Positions 43,758-53,827 of a stretch of DNA of 64,000 nt are shown here, one piece after another. This stretch comes from an uncultured Bacteroidales bacterium (GTDB lineage Bacteria; Bacteroidota; Bacteroidia; Bacteroidales; UBA932), in contig CASFPH010000002.1 of NCBI GenBank assembly GCA_949296645.1, positions 62,001-126,000 on the forward strand, given 5' to 3'. The notes beneath the pieces were generated by a model. The model made no database searches, was not told the origin of the DNA, and saw only the letters and a program-made list of their open reading frames with translations. Both the position numbers and the translations under genes were made by a program. Every line of letters begins with the position of its first letter. Position 1 is the first letter of the stretch.

Positions 43758-46103
43758 TCAATCGAAATACGAATCCCCGCCTGACGACTGTATGTCTTCA
43801 TCGGAACCTGTACAGTCAAGATTTAGATTCACTCCCTGCGGAACGGTAAATCTGTCCTGTGAAGTGATACCCAGAGTACCGTCCTTCAGCACCTTCTGCA
43901 TGAAAATACCCCAGATAGGCAACGCCATGTTCGAACCGCCTCCGAGAGAAAGAGATTCGAAATGCACCTGTCTGTCTTCGCCTCCGATCCATATTCCAGC
44001 AGTCAGTTTAGGGACATAGCCTATGAACCATCCGTCCGACTGGTCGTTTGTCGTCCCCGTTTTTCCGGACATCTCGCCTTCGATACCGTATTTATATCTC
44101 AACCTTACCGCGGTTCCTTCATTGACTACACCCTGCATGAGATTCACCATAAGATAGGCGGTTTCTTCACTGATTGCCTCTTGTTTTCTATTGGTAAACG
44201 TAGCCAGCACATTCCCGTCCTTGTCCTCTATTCTGGTAACGAACATCGGTTCCACGTGGACACCCCTGCTTGGGAAAGTGTTGTAGGCGCAAACCATCTC
44301 CATAAGCCCGAGATCCGCCGGTCCGAGACAAAGCGACGGGACCGGATCGAGTCTGCTCGTAATACCGAGCTTGCGGCACATCTCTACCATGGCCTCCGGG
44401 CCGAACTGTTTCATCAGATATGCGGAAATATTGTTGCTGCTCTTGGTAAGGCCCCATTTCAAGGTAACCTCCTGCCCTATCCATTCAGGCTTGTCTGTAC
44501 TCTCCGGCGTCCATGTCGTATCTCCCACGACAAACGTCTGCGGCACATTCACTACCTTGTCACAAGGGCTGAATCCTTCCTGCATGGCAAGAGTATAGAG
44601 GAAAGGCTTTATAGTGGAGCCTACCTGCCTTTTGCTCTGTCCGGCGTTGTCATATTTGAAATATCTGTAGTTCGGTCCTCCCACATAAGCCTTTATATGA
44701 CCGGTATGCGGTTCTACGGCAACAAAACCGGCCCTTAAAAATGATTTATAGTATTTTATGGAATCGTCAGGCGACATAAGCGTATCCACATACCCGTTGC
44801 TGTTCCATGCGAATACCCTCATCTGCGTCTTCTCCCTGAAACTTGCATCGATTTCCTTCTTGGAAGCTCCGGAACTGTTCATGTTGCGATAACGGTCACT
44901 CCAGCGCCTGGCATGCTGCATGATCTGGTCAACTACCGCCTTGGGCGCCGAATTGGAGAACGGCCATCTGACATTGCGCCTTATGTGCCTGTTGAAAGTC
45001 GGCTGCAGATCTTTTCCAAGATGTTCGGCAACGGCTTCCTCCGCATATTTCTGCATTCTGGAATTTATCGTAGTATATATCTTGAGTCCGTCCCTGTCCA
45101 GATTGTATCTTGTACCGTCCGGCTTGAAGTTTTTGTTCAGCCACCCGTAAAGAGGATCCTTTTCCCACAAGGTCAGGTCCGCCACATAATCTTCTTCGAA
45201 ACGATAATCGGAACGTTTCGGTTCCCTGGCATTCATGGTACGCCTGAGCATGTCCCTGAAGTACGTTCCTTTCCCGGCATTGTGGTCCTGCTTCATATAT
45301 GACAATGTAATCGGCAGTTTCACTATGGAATCATAGGTACGGTCGTCAAGATAACCGTATTTGTTCATCTGGGAAAGTACATGATTCCTGCGTTCAAGCG
45401 AGAGATCCGGATTGATCACAGGGTTGAACCTAGTAGGTTTATTGACCATGCCTACAAGCGTTGCACTTTCCTCTATGTTAAGTTCTGACGGATCCTTGGC
45501 AAAGAACGTATTTGCCGCAGCCTTTATACCGTATGAATTGCTTCCGAAAAAAACGGCATTCATATACATGCTGAGTATTTCGTCCTTCGTATAGTTTCTT
45601 TCAAGCTTTGCCGCTATTATCCATTCCTTGAACTTGTCCTTTGCAAGCACCAGATACTTGCCGCCTGGAATACCGAGATCTGCCGTATCCCTCGGGAAAA
45701 GAGTCTTTGCCAGCTGCTGGGAAATCGTACTTCCTCCACCGCCAGATCGCGCATTTCCCATAAGGAATGTCTTCACGCCCACACGAAGAAGGCTCCTGAA
45801 GTCTATTCCGGAATGGTCATAGAATCTTACGTCCTCCGTTGCCACAGCAGCATCCACAAGATACGGGGACAGTTCATCATATGAAACATATGTCCTGTTT
45901 TCGATATGGTATGTACTGAACACCTCGCCGTCTTCCGATATAAGTTCGGTTGCGAGATTGCTCTGAGGATCCTCAAGTTCCTCGAAAGACGGGATTTCCG
46001 CAAACAGTCCCACCAGAATCAACGCCCCGAAAATCATCACGAAAGGCAGAGCGGCGATTATCCACATCAATTTTATTATCTTCTTCCTTTTCTTCTGTTC
46101 CAT
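43758..46103 (-). CDS. Bifunctional penicillin-binding protein 1A
   Basis: A class A PBP that polymerises glycan strands and cross-links peptides at the outer face of the inner membrane. One transmembrane helix (residues 10-34) is followed by the GT51 domain with ATEDVRFYDHSGID (catalytic Glu90) and GGSTISQQLAKTLF. The transpeptidase domain has SxxK at Ser496 (GSTIKPF), SSN in LTKSSNN and KTGTT. The 781-aa length fits the Bacteroidota form. An Asp-rich C-terminal tail ends the protein. It is divergent from topA. Confidence 0.94.
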   Translation of the reverse strand: MEQKKRKKIIKLMWIIAALPFVMIFGALILVGLFAEIPSFEELEDPQSNLATELISEDGEVFSTYHIENRTYVSYDELSPYLVDAAVATEDVRFYDHSGIDFRSLLRVGVKTFLMGNARSGGGGSTISQQLAKTLFPRDTADLGIPGGKYLVLAKDKFKEWIIAAKLERNYTKDEILSMYMNAVFFGSNSYGIKAAANTFFAKDPSELNIEESATLVGMVNKPTRFNPVINPDLSLERRNHVLSQMNKYGYLDDRTYDSIVKLPITLSYMKQDHNAGKGTYFRDMLRRTMNAREPKRSDYRFEEDYVADLTLWEKDPLYGWLNKNFKPDGTRYNLDRDGLKIYTTINSRMQKYAEEAVAEHLGKDLQPTFNRHIRRNVRWPFSNSAPKAVVDQIMQHARRWSDRYRNMNSSGASKKEIDASFREKTQMRVFAWNSNGYVDTLMSPDDSIKYYKSFLRAGFVAVEPHTGHIKAYVGGPNYRYFKYDNAGQSKRQVGSTIKPFLYTLAMQEGFSPCDKVVNVPQTFVVGDTTWTPESTDKPEWIGQEVTLKWGLTKSSNNISAYLMKQFGPEAMVEMCRKLGITSRLDPVPSLCLGPADLGLMEMVCAYNTFPSRGVHVEPMFVTRIEDKDGNVLATFTNRKQEAISEETAYLMVNLMQGVVNEGTAVRLRYKYGIEGEMSGKTGTTNDQSDGWFIGYVPKLTAGIWIGGEDRQVHFESLSLGGGSNMALPIWGIFMQKVLKDGTLGITSQDRFTVPQGVNLNLDCTGSDEDIQSSGGDSYFD

Positions 46104-46145
46104 AAGCTTTTCTTATTATTTGGCAAAAATAGCGATTAAGCGAGA

Positions 46146-46173
46146 GAAAAAGACAAATTCATTTGTCTTTTTC
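46146..46173. other. Perfect 12-bp hairpin in the divergent PBP1A/topA gap
   Basis: GAAAAAGACAAA (46146-46157) and TTTGTCTTTTTC (46162-46173) are perfect inverted repeats with loop TTCA. It is followed by two imperfect GAGCG...GTGAGC units at about 46175-46208. In a divergent gap it does not sit at a normal terminator position for either gene. It may be regulatory, a remnant repeat or a terminator for upstream-reading transcripts. Confidence 0.5.
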
Positions 46174-46284
46174 CGAGCGTGAGCTATAAATGCGAGCGGA
46201 GTGAGCAAATATAGAAATAAAAATTTGGAATATGTGTGGGATTATCACTTACTTTGCAAACTAATTACAAATTAAGAGAATAGA

Positions 46285-48633
46285 ATGGGAGAGAATCTGG
46301 TAATTGTAGAGTCGCCCGCAAAGGCCAAAACCATTGAGAAATTTCTGGGCAAGGGATATACTGTAAAATCAAGTTTCGGCCACATAAGGGACCTTTCGAA
46401 AAAAAACCTCGGAATAGACATAGAAAACGGCTTCGAACCGGAATATCTCGTTTCCGACGACAAAAGGAAAATAGTGTCGGAACTTAAAAAGGATGCCTCG
46501 GCTGCCGATACCGTATGGCTCGCATCCGATGAGGACCGCGAAGGGGAAGCCATAGCATGGCATCTTTTTGAAACGCTCGGACTCGACAAAAACAAGACAA
46601 AACGAATCGTATTTCACGAAATAACCAAGAACGCCATACTGCATGCGATAAAAAACCCGCGGGAAATAGACATGAACCTGGTAATGGCCCAACAGGCAAG
46701 AAGGGTGCTGGACAGACTCGTAGGATATGAGCTTTCCCCGCTTCTGTGGAAAAAGGTGGCTCCTAAACTTTCGGCTGGAAGAGTGCAGTCAGTAGCCCTG
46801 AGACTCATTGTTGACAGGGAAAGGGAAATAATGAACTTCAAAAGTTCGATGTATTTCAAGGTTACCGGAGTTTTCCATCCGGAAGGCACATCTTCACAGA
46901 CCAGGATAAAGGCGGCACTCGACCGTAATTTCGAAACGGAAAGGGAAGCGTCGGATTTCCTCAACCGCTGCAGAAACGCATCGTTCACAATAACCGGACT
47001 GGACACGAAAGAAGGGAAACGCTCTCCGGCAGCACCTTTCATGACATCCTCGCTTCAACAGGAAGCCGCAAGAAAACTCGGTTTTTCGGTAAGCCAGACC
47101 ATGAGCATAGCACAGAAACTGTATGAATCCGGACTGATAACATACATGCGTACCGACTCTACGAATCTGTCTTCTCTTGCAATAGGCGCATGTGCAGCCT
47201 ACATCAGGAACAATTTCGGGGATGAATATTCCAGAACACGGCAGTACAAGACAAAAACAAAGGGAGCACAGGAAGCACACGAAGCAATAAGACCGACATA
47301 TCCGGAAAATGCGGCCATAGAAGGGACAAGCCAGGAAAAACGTCTTTACGAACTAATATGGAAACGGACAATGGCCTCCCAGATGGCAGACGCATCAATC
47401 GAAAAGACGGATATCGAAATAGGGGCTGCGGAAATTGCCGAAAAATTCGAGGCTGTCGCAGAACAGGTCAAGTTCGACGGATTCCTTCGTCTTTACATGG
47501 AATCTTCCGACGACGAGTCAGACAATGAAGAAGAAAACGGTCTGCTTCCTAAAGTGGAGAAAGGGCAGAAAACGGACTACGTATCCATAAACGCCACTGA
47601 AAAATACACACAGAAGCCTGCCAGATTCACGGAAGCCAGCCTTGTAAAAAAACTTGAGGAACTGGGAATCGGAAGACCGTCCACATATGCGCCTACCATA
47701 TCCACAATAAGCCAAAGAGGCTATATAATAAAGGAATCCAGAGAAGGAACGCCAAGGGAAATCAAGGTACTTTCACTCAGGAAAGGAGAGATATCCTCAT
47801 CTTCCGTGCAGGAAATAGCCGGTACGGAAAAAAACAAGCTCTTTCCTCAGGATATGGGTATTCTTGTAACGGACTTTCTATACCGGCATTTCAGCAACAT
47901 TCTGGATTACGGATTCACTGCAAAAGTGGAACAGGATTTCGACAAGATAGCCGAAGGGAAACTGAAATGGAACAATGAAATCGAACGTTTCTACAGGGAA
48001 TTCCACAAAAACATAGAACATACTGAAAAGGAAAGTTCACATACCAACAGCGAACGAATTCTCGGAACAGATCCGGCATCAGGCAAGATAATAAAGGCAA
48101 GACTCGGCAAATTCGGTCCTCTCGTGCAGAAAGGTGACAATGATGATCCGGAAAAACAGTTTGCAAGCATGAGATCCGGACAACTGCTGGAAACCATAAC
48201 CCTCGATGAAGCACTGAAGCTTTTCGAACTGCCGAGACTGCTTGGAGAATTCGAGGGACAGAAAATGAGTGTCGCCATAGGCCGTTTCGGTCCTTATATC
48301 AAACTGGGCAGCACATTCATATCCCTCGGCAAAAATCATGACCCGTATACAGTATCCCCGGAAGAAGCGGTTGAACTGATAAGGGAATATCGAGAAAAGG
48401 AGGCAAAAAAACACATAAAAAGCTTTGATGAAAAAGGCATCGAGATTCTGAACGGAAGATTCGGTCCGTACATAAAATACAACGGGAGCAGCTACAGGAT
48501 TCCGAAGGGTACGGACGCTTCAGGTCTGACACTGGAGGATTGTATAAAACTGATAACCGACACCGACAGCAGCTCAGGAAAGAAAACTGCAGGAAAAACA
48601 GGAAAAGCGAAAAAGAAGAATCCTAAAAAATAA
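46285..48633 (+). CDS. topA: DNA topoisomerase I
   Basis: Type IA topoisomerase relaxing negative supercoils. The 782-aa protein begins with a Toprim domain (VIVESPAKAKTIEKFLG; acidic SDEDREGEA near residue 82). The catalytic Tyr is in GLITYMRTDSTN (Tyr287). The C-terminus has three repeats of the type GRFGPYIKLG (about residues 615, 670 and 715) instead of the cysteine zinc fingers of E. coli TopA, a common form in Bacteroidota. It ends with a Lys-rich tail. A weak promoter, TTG with 21 bases to TTACTTTG, lies just upstream (about 46225-46256). Confidence 0.95.
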   Translation: MGENLVIVESPAKAKTIEKFLGKGYTVKSSFGHIRDLSKKNLGIDIENGFEPEYLVSDDKRKIVSELKKDASAADTVWLASDEDREGEAIAWHLFETLGLDKNKTKRIVFHEITKNAILHAIKNPREIDMNLVMAQQARRVLDRLVGYELSPLLWKKVAPKLSAGRVQSVALRLIVDREREIMNFKSSMYFKVTGVFHPEGTSSQTRIKAALDRNFETEREASDFLNRCRNASFTITGLDTKEGKRSPAAPFMTSSLQQEAARKLGFSVSQTMSIAQKLYESGLITYMRTDSTNLSSLAIGACAAYIRNNFGDEYSRTRQYKTKTKGAQEAHEAIRPTYPENAAIEGTSQEKRLYELIWKRTMASQMADASIEKTDIEIGAAEIAEKFEAVAEQVKFDGFLRLYMESSDDESDNEEENGLLPKVEKGQKTDYVSINATEKYTQKPARFTEASLVKKLEELGIGRPSTYAPTISTISQRGYIIKESREGTPREIKVLSLRKGEISSSSVQEIAGTEKNKLFPQDMGILVTDFLYRHFSNILDYGFTAKVEQDFDKIAEGKLKWNNEIERFYREFHKNIEHTEKESSHTNSERILGTDPASGKIIKARLGKFGPLVQKGDNDDPEKQFASMRSGQLLETITLDEALKLFELPRLLGEFEGQKMSVAIGRFGPYIKLGSTFISLGKNHDPYTVSPEEAVELIREYREKEAKKHIKSFDEKGIEILNGRFGPYIKYNGSSYRIPKGTDASGLTLEDCIKLITDTDSSSGKKTAGKTGKAKKKNPKK

Positions 48634-48640
48634 TACCGCC

Positions 48641-49126
48641 ATGCAAAAATATCAGATAGACCAGATTGACCAGAAAATACTTTCATTCCTTGTGAAAAAC
48701 GCCAGGATGCCGTTTCTGGAAATAGCACGCGAATGCGGAGTCTCCGGAGCCGCCATACACCAGAGAGTGAAGAAGATGGAAAACCTCGGGATAATCACCG
48801 GCTCAAGACTGCTGGTAAAACCACAGACTCTCGGCCTTAACGTATGCGCGTTCATAGGAATAAGTCTGTCGCAGTCCAACCAGTACCCGACAGTAATCTC
48901 ACTGCTCAAGGAAATTCCGGAAATAGTTGAATGTCATTTCATTACAGGCAAACACGCATTGCTTGTCAAGGTATATTGCTTCAACCACGACCATCTCATG
49001 AAGATCCTGATAGAAACAATACAGAACATACCGTACGTTGAGCAGACGGAAACTTTCATATCCCTTGATCAGGCCATAGAAAGACAGGTCTGGGTAAAAG
49101 ACGAAAACATTGCGGTCAGGAAATAG
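48641..49126 (+). CDS. Lrp/AsnC-family transcriptional regulator
   Basis: The 161-aa protein has an N-terminal helix-turn-helix, IDQIDQKILSFLVKNARMPF then ARECGVSGAAIHQRVKKMEN, and a C-terminal RAM domain (IPEIVECHFITGKHALLVKV) that in this family binds amino acids and drives octamer assembly. Target genes are not apparent: it follows topA by 7 bases, and convergent ispD lies after it. The length is typical of the Bacteroidota members. Confidence 0.9.
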   Translation: MQKYQIDQIDQKILSFLVKNARMPFLEIARECGVSGAAIHQRVKKMENLGIITGSRLLVKPQTLGLNVCAFIGISLSQSNQYPTVISLLKEIPEIVECHFITGKHALLVKVYCFNHDHLMKILIETIQNIPYVEQTETFISLDQAIERQVWVKDENIAVRK

Positions 49127-49143
49127 TCAACCGACCTACCGGC

Positions 49144-49830
49144 TCATTTCTCATCCGTTTCCAGAAGAAGGGAGACAGCTTCCGCCAATTTGAGATCTTC
49201 TCTGTCTGTTATTTTCATATTCAGACGGCTGCCCTGTACCAGTTCCACTTTGCCGCCGGCACTCTGGAATACGGATGCGTCATCTGTAAAATCCGGTCTG
49301 AACGCTCCGGAATAAGCCTTTTTAATAAGTTCCGACCTGAATACCTGCGGAGTCTGCACCGATACGAAACGGGAACGGTCCGCGGGAGCCGTACCTCCGT
49401 CTTCGGATACCGACCTTATAGAATCATAAAGCGGAATTGCCGGTATTACACCATCGTGTTTTTCAGCAGCCTCAAAAATCCTTTCCAGCAGATCCCTGTC
49501 TGCAAAAGGCCTTACTCCGTCATGTATGGCAACAACGGCGCCGTCCGGAACGTATCTTAACGCATTCCTAACAGAATGAAAGCGTGTTATTCCGCCGGAA
49601 ACAAGTCTGTACCTCAGATTGAAATTTTCTTTCATGCAATAGGTTTTCCAGTATTCCCTCTGCGATTCTGGAAGGACGACAATCATCTCTATTCGGGAAT
49701 CGAACTCCGTGAAGCACTCTATGGTACGACGCAATACAGGTATGCCTCCAACTTCAAGAAACTGTTTCGGGACATCTCCGCCCATACGGGTACCGGAGCC
49801 TCCCGCAACTATGATTACAAATATCTTCAT
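49144..49830 (-). CDS. ispD: 2-C-methyl-D-erythritol 4-phosphate cytidylyltransferase
   Basis: IspD carries out the third step of the non-mevalonate isoprenoid pathway. The ATG at 49830 (MKIFVIIVAGGSGTRMG) is chosen over the frame start at 49872, giving 228 aa. The nucleotide loop GGSGTRMGGDVPKQFL, AIHDGVRPFADRDL and VQTPQVFR are diagnostic. It is convergent with the Lrp-family gene and divergent from purH. Confidence 0.95.
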   Translation of the reverse strand: MKIFVIIVAGGSGTRMGGDVPKQFLEVGGIPVLRRTIECFTEFDSRIEMIVVLPESQREYWKTYCMKENFNLRYRLVSGGITRFHSVRNALRYVPDGAVVAIHDGVRPFADRDLLERIFEAAEKHDGVIPAIPLYDSIRSVSEDGGTAPADRSRFVSVQTPQVFRSELIKKAYSGAFRPDFTDDASVFQSAGGKVELVQGSRLNMKITDREDLKLAEAVSLLLETDEK

Positions 49831-49917
49831 TCCAAAAAAATATATCCGATAAATTGCTGTATTCTCCTGCAAAATTAGTAATTTTACACGCTATTAATTT
49901 AATCCTTATTCAGTTTT

Positions 49918-51453
49918 ATGGAAGAGAACAGAACGGTCAGAAAAATCAAGAGAGCTCTTATCTCCGTATTCTACAAGGACGGACTGGAAGAGATAGTAAG
50001 AATACTTCATTCGCAGGGAGTGGAAATAATATCCACCGGAGGTACTGAAAAATTCATTTCATCTCTTTCAATTCCTGTTACGCCGGTAGAATCACTGACA
50101 GGCTATCCGTCAATACTCGGAGGCCGCGTAAAGACTCTTCACCCGAAGATTTTCGGAGGAATACTCAACAGGAGGGATAATGAATCGGACAGAAAGGAGA
50201 CAACTGAGTATGACATACCGGAAATAGATCTGGTGATAGTGGACCTCTATCCTTTTGAAGAATATGTTGCGGCTGGAGCCTCACATCAGGAAATAATCGA
50301 AAAGATAGATATAGGCGGCATATCGCTCATAAGGGGAGCCGCCAAGAATTACAATGACGTGATAATCGTAGCAAGCAAGAATCAGTACCCTGAACTTGTC
50401 AACCTGCTCAAGACCCGCAACGGAGAAAGCATCCTTGAAGAAAGGGAATACTTCGCAGCCCGGGCATTCGAGACAAGTTCTCACTACGACACGGAAATAT
50501 TCAATTATTTCAACAGGGAAAGAAAAATCCCGTCATTCAAGTTCAGCTCGTCGGATGCAGTACATCTCAGATACGGAGAGAATCCGCACCAGTCGGCATT
50601 ATATTTCAGGAAAGGGGAAGGTTTTCCTGAACAGCTCCATGGAAAAGAGATCTCATACAACAACCTGCTCGACATAGAAGCTGCGATAGAACTCATTTCA
50701 GATTTCGACGAAACGACTGTCGCCATACTAAAACACAACAATGCATGCGGATGCGCCTCAAGGGAAAACCTCTGCGAAGCATGGAAAGATGCACTTGCAG
50801 GCGATCCTGTATCGGCATTCGGGGGAATCATAATATCCAACCGCAGGATAGACAAGGCTACTGCAGAAGAAATGAACAAAATATTCTTCGAAGTGGTAAT
50901 CGCGCCCGACTATGAAGAAGAAGCGCTCGGCATCCTTGAAACCAAAAAGAACAGAATAATACTTAGACACAACTGCAAGGTGCCTTCCGACATCAAGTTC
51001 AGATCAATGCTCGGAGGAGCCCTGGTTCAGGAAAGGGATACCATGAAGGAAAGTGCGGATAATCTGAAACAGGTTACCGAAAAGGCTGTCAAGCCGGAAC
51101 AGATAGAAGACCTGCTTTTTGCGAACAAACTCGTAAAACACTCCAAATCCAATGCTATCGTACTTGCCAAAAACAAGATGCTGATTGCAAGCGGAGTCGG
51201 TCAGACATCAAGAGTGGACGCCCTGAAACAGGCCATAACGAAGGCTGCTGGCTTCAAATTCGACCTGAAATCGGCAGTCATGGCATCGGATGCATTCTTC
51301 CCGTTCTCCGACTGCGTACAGATCGCACATGAAGCGGGCATAGACGCGGTAATCCAGCCAGGAGGTTCGATAAGGGACCAGGAAAGCATAGACTACTGCA
51401 ACGAACATGGTATTGCCATGGTATATACGGGATTCAGACATTTCAAACATTAA
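49918..51453 (+). CDS. purH: Bifunctional AICAR transformylase / IMP cyclohydrolase
   Basis: PurH carries out the last two steps of IMP synthesis. The 511-aa protein has the N-terminal MGS-like cyclohydrolase domain (IISTGGTEKFI, GGRVKTLHPKIFGGIL) and the C-terminal transformylase domain (RYGENPHQSALYF, AILKHNNACGCA, and the C-terminal DAFFPFSDCVQIAHEAGI). It precedes mreB by 10 bases and probably shares transcription with the cell-shape operon. Confidence 0.96.
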   Translation: MEENRTVRKIKRALISVFYKDGLEEIVRILHSQGVEIISTGGTEKFISSLSIPVTPVESLTGYPSILGGRVKTLHPKIFGGILNRRDNESDRKETTEYDIPEIDLVIVDLYPFEEYVAAGASHQEIIEKIDIGGISLIRGAAKNYNDVIIVASKNQYPELVNLLKTRNGESILEEREYFAARAFETSSHYDTEIFNYFNRERKIPSFKFSSSDAVHLRYGENPHQSALYFRKGEGFPEQLHGKEISYNNLLDIEAAIELISDFDETTVAILKHNNACGCASRENLCEAWKDALAGDPVSAFGGIIISNRRIDKATAEEMNKIFFEVVIAPDYEEEALGILETKKNRIILRHNCKVPSDIKFRSMLGGALVQERDTMKESADNLKQVTEKAVKPEQIEDLLFANKLVKHSKSNAIVLAKNKMLIASGVGQTSRVDALKQAITKAAGFKFDLKSAVMASDAFFPFSDCVQIAHEAGIDAVIQPGGSIRDQESIDYCNEHGIAMVYTGFRHFKH

Positions 51454-51463
51454 AAACAACAGT

Positions 51464-52483
51464 ATGGCATTCTCATTTCTGACACAGGAGATCGCAATGG
51501 ATCTCGGGACAGCCAATACCCTCATATACGGCAACGACAAACTGCTGCTGGACGAACCGTCTATCGTGGCCATAGACAAAAATACCGGCAAACCGATAGC
51601 ATTCGGGCAAAAGGCCCGAATGATGCATGGAAAGACATATCCGGGAATAGAAACCGTAAGGCCTCTTAGAGACGGCGTCATAGCGGACTTCAACGCCGCA
51701 GAAATAATGATCAGGGGATTCATAAAGATGATCGATACAAAAAAACGGCTCTTTACACCATCCCTGAAAATAATAGTATGCATTCCGTCAGGAAGTACTG
51801 AAGTTGAAATAAGAGCAGTAAGGGACTCCGCAGAACATGCCGGAGGCCGTGACGTATACATGATCTACGAACCTATGGCGGCAGCCATGGGTGTCGGTCT
51901 CGACGTCCACGCTCCAACAGGCAACATGGTCGTGGATATCGGAGGCGGTACCACAGAAATCGCCGTGATTTCACTCGGTGGAATAGTTACGGACCAGAGT
52001 ATAAGGGTTGCAGGAGATGTATTCACCGGAGAGATCCAGCAGTACATGCGCCAGCAGCACAATATAAAAATCGGAGAACTGACGGCAGAACAGATAAAGA
52101 TGAACGTTGGCGCCGCAATGACAGATCTGGACCAGACTCCGGATCCCTACATCGTCAGGGGTCCTAACCTCATGACAGGTCTTCCGGTGGAAGTGGCGGT
52201 AAACAGCCAGGAAATAGCCCACTGTCTTGACAAATCGATAGCAAAAATTGAAGCATCGATACTTGCCGTCCTCGAACAGACTCCGCCGGAACTGTACTCA
52301 GACATAGTGCAGAACGGAATATACCTGACCGGAGGAGGAGCCTTGATAAGAGGTCTTGACAAGAGGCTCTATGAAAAGATAAACATACCTTTCCATATTG
52401 CCGACGAACCTTTGAAATCTGTTGCAAGGGGAACCTGCATGGCCCTGAAGAACTCCAACAAGCTTCCGTTTCTTATGAGATAG
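51464..52483 (+). CDS. mreB: Rod shape-determining actin homologue MreB
   Basis: MreB forms membrane-bound filaments that guide lateral wall synthesis. The ATG at 51464 (MAFSFLTQEIAMDLGTANT) gives 339 aa; the frame itself opens inside purH. Phosphate-binding loops AMDLGTANTLIY and VDIGGGTTEIAVIS and the adenosine-site YLTGGGALIRGLD are actin-like. First gene of the mreBCD-PBP2-rodA set; mreC starts 3 bases after the stop. Confidence 0.96.
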   Translation: MAFSFLTQEIAMDLGTANTLIYGNDKLLLDEPSIVAIDKNTGKPIAFGQKARMMHGKTYPGIETVRPLRDGVIADFNAAEIMIRGFIKMIDTKKRLFTPSLKIIVCIPSGSTEVEIRAVRDSAEHAGGRDVYMIYEPMAAAMGVGLDVHAPTGNMVVDIGGGTTEIAVISLGGIVTDQSIRVAGDVFTGEIQQYMRQQHNIKIGELTAEQIKMNVGAAMTDLDQTPDPYIVRGPNLMTGLPVEVAVNSQEIAHCLDKSIAKIEASILAVLEQTPPELYSDIVQNGIYLTGGGALIRGLDKRLYEKINIPFHIADEPLKSVARGTCMALKNSNKLPFLMR

Positions 52484-52486
52484 CAG

Positions 52487-53320
52487 ATGTTCAGGAGAAG
52501 AAACATACAGAAAACAATGACTCCAATACTGTTTGCAGTTTTGGAGTTATTGTCTGTTTGTATCATAATATTCGGAAACGAAATCATAAAGACAAGATTC
52601 TTCTCGGAAATAAGGAAAACAGAAGCAAAGGTTTTTGCCGTCTTCGAGAACATACGTTACTACCTGAGTCTTAAGGAAACGAATACCGAACTCGTCGAGG
52701 AAAACCTGAAGCTGCGCGAGGAGATTTTCGCACTGAAAGCGGAAATCGAGGAATATCAGGCAAAAGGATATTCAATGTCCGATTCGCTTGTATACGACGG
52801 ATACAGCATAATTCCCGGAAAGATTCTAAAGAATTCGCTGACACAGAGGATAAACCACGTAATAATAAATAAAGGAAGCATGCACGGTGTAAAGCCTGAC
52901 ATGGGAGTCATCACACAGAACGGAGTGCTGGGGATAGTTACGAATGTCAGTGAAAATGCGAGCAGCGTACTTTCAATCCTCTCAAAAAACACAGGGATAA
53001 GTGCAAAGATAAAAAGTACAGGTACCATAGGACCAATGATATGGGAAGGCAGGGACACGAAACACATGTGCATGCCAGAAATCCCGCATCACATCGAAAT
53101 AAGCGAAGGCGATACCGTATGCACCAGCGGATATTCTTCGGTCTTTCCTCCGGATATCGAACTTGGTACAATAGAAAGCATAAGCATGACGAAAGCAGGC
53201 TTCAAGAAAGCGGTAGTCAGACTGTTCGAGGACTACTCTTCCATCCATTTCGTATCAATAGTGAACAACGGAAAGACAGAAGAGATAAACACCCTTATGG
53301 AGGAAAACAGAAAAAAATGA
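52487..53320 (+). CDS. mreC: Rod shape-determining protein MreC
   Basis: MreC is a bitopic membrane protein that links MreB, RodA and PBP2. The 277-aa product has one transmembrane helix (about residues 12-30), a coiled coil (about 50-90, ETNTELVEENLKLREEI) and a beta-rich periplasmic domain with GSMHGVKPDMGVITQNGVLG. Its TGA overlaps the mreD ATG (ATGA), implying translational coupling. Confidence 0.93.
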   Translation: MFRRRNIQKTMTPILFAVLELLSVCIIIFGNEIIKTRFFSEIRKTEAKVFAVFENIRYYLSLKETNTELVEENLKLREEIFALKAEIEEYQAKGYSMSDSLVYDGYSIIPGKILKNSLTQRINHVIINKGSMHGVKPDMGVITQNGVLGIVTNVSENASSVLSILSKNTGISAKIKSTGTIGPMIWEGRDTKHMCMPEIPHHIEISEGDTVCTSGYSSVFPPDIELGTIESISMTKAGFKKAVVRLFEDYSSIHFVSIVNNGKTEEINTLMEENRKK

Positions 53321-53826
53321 ACTCTGGAAGACTTTTCATACTCGATGCCGTAATGCTGATCATACTGCAGGCCATAATAGGCAGCATGCTCGACATATCC
53401 GTATATGTCGAAATAATAATCCTGCCCATTTACATTCTCCATCTTCCAATGAGGACCGGAACTCCTGTCCTGCTCATATCGGCATTTCTAACTGGTATTG
53501 CGGCAGACCTCATCACCAACGACATAATAGGGCTGTATACGGCTTCACTCGTTCCTCTGGCCTTTCTGAGAGGGACAGTCACACGACTTACCACATCAAA
53601 GAAAAGGATTACGTCATACAGCGACATAGAACTTGCCGAAATGCCGCCTGCATCGACAGTTCCCTATTATGTCGTTTCGACATTCCTGTTTTCACTGATC
53701 TATTTCGGACTCGAAGCCGTTTTCGTCGGCGACGACCTCATGTTTTTTCTCGGCAGAATGACTGCATCATTCATTGTAAACTCAATCCTGACAACGCTGT
53801 CGGGCCTCTACATTTTCAGAAAATGA
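53317..53826 (+). CDS. mreD: Rod shape-determining protein MreD
   Basis: The ATG at 53317 gives a 169-aa polytopic protein (MNSGRLFILDAVMLIILQ) with about five hydrophobic segments; the frame itself is open further upstream inside mreC but that part is not genuine. Sequence conservation in MreD is low; the call rests on size, topology and the position between mreC and PBP2. PBP2 starts 1 base after the stop. Confidence 0.88.
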   Translation: MNSGRLFILDAVMLIILQAIIGSMLDISVYVEIIILPIYILHLPMRTGTPVLLISAFLTGIAADLITNDIIGLYTASLVPLAFLRGTVTRLTTSKKRITSYSDIELAEMPPASTVPYYVVSTFLFSLIYFGLEAVFVGDDLMFFLGRMTASFIVNSILTTLSGLYIFRK

Positions 53827-53827
53827 T

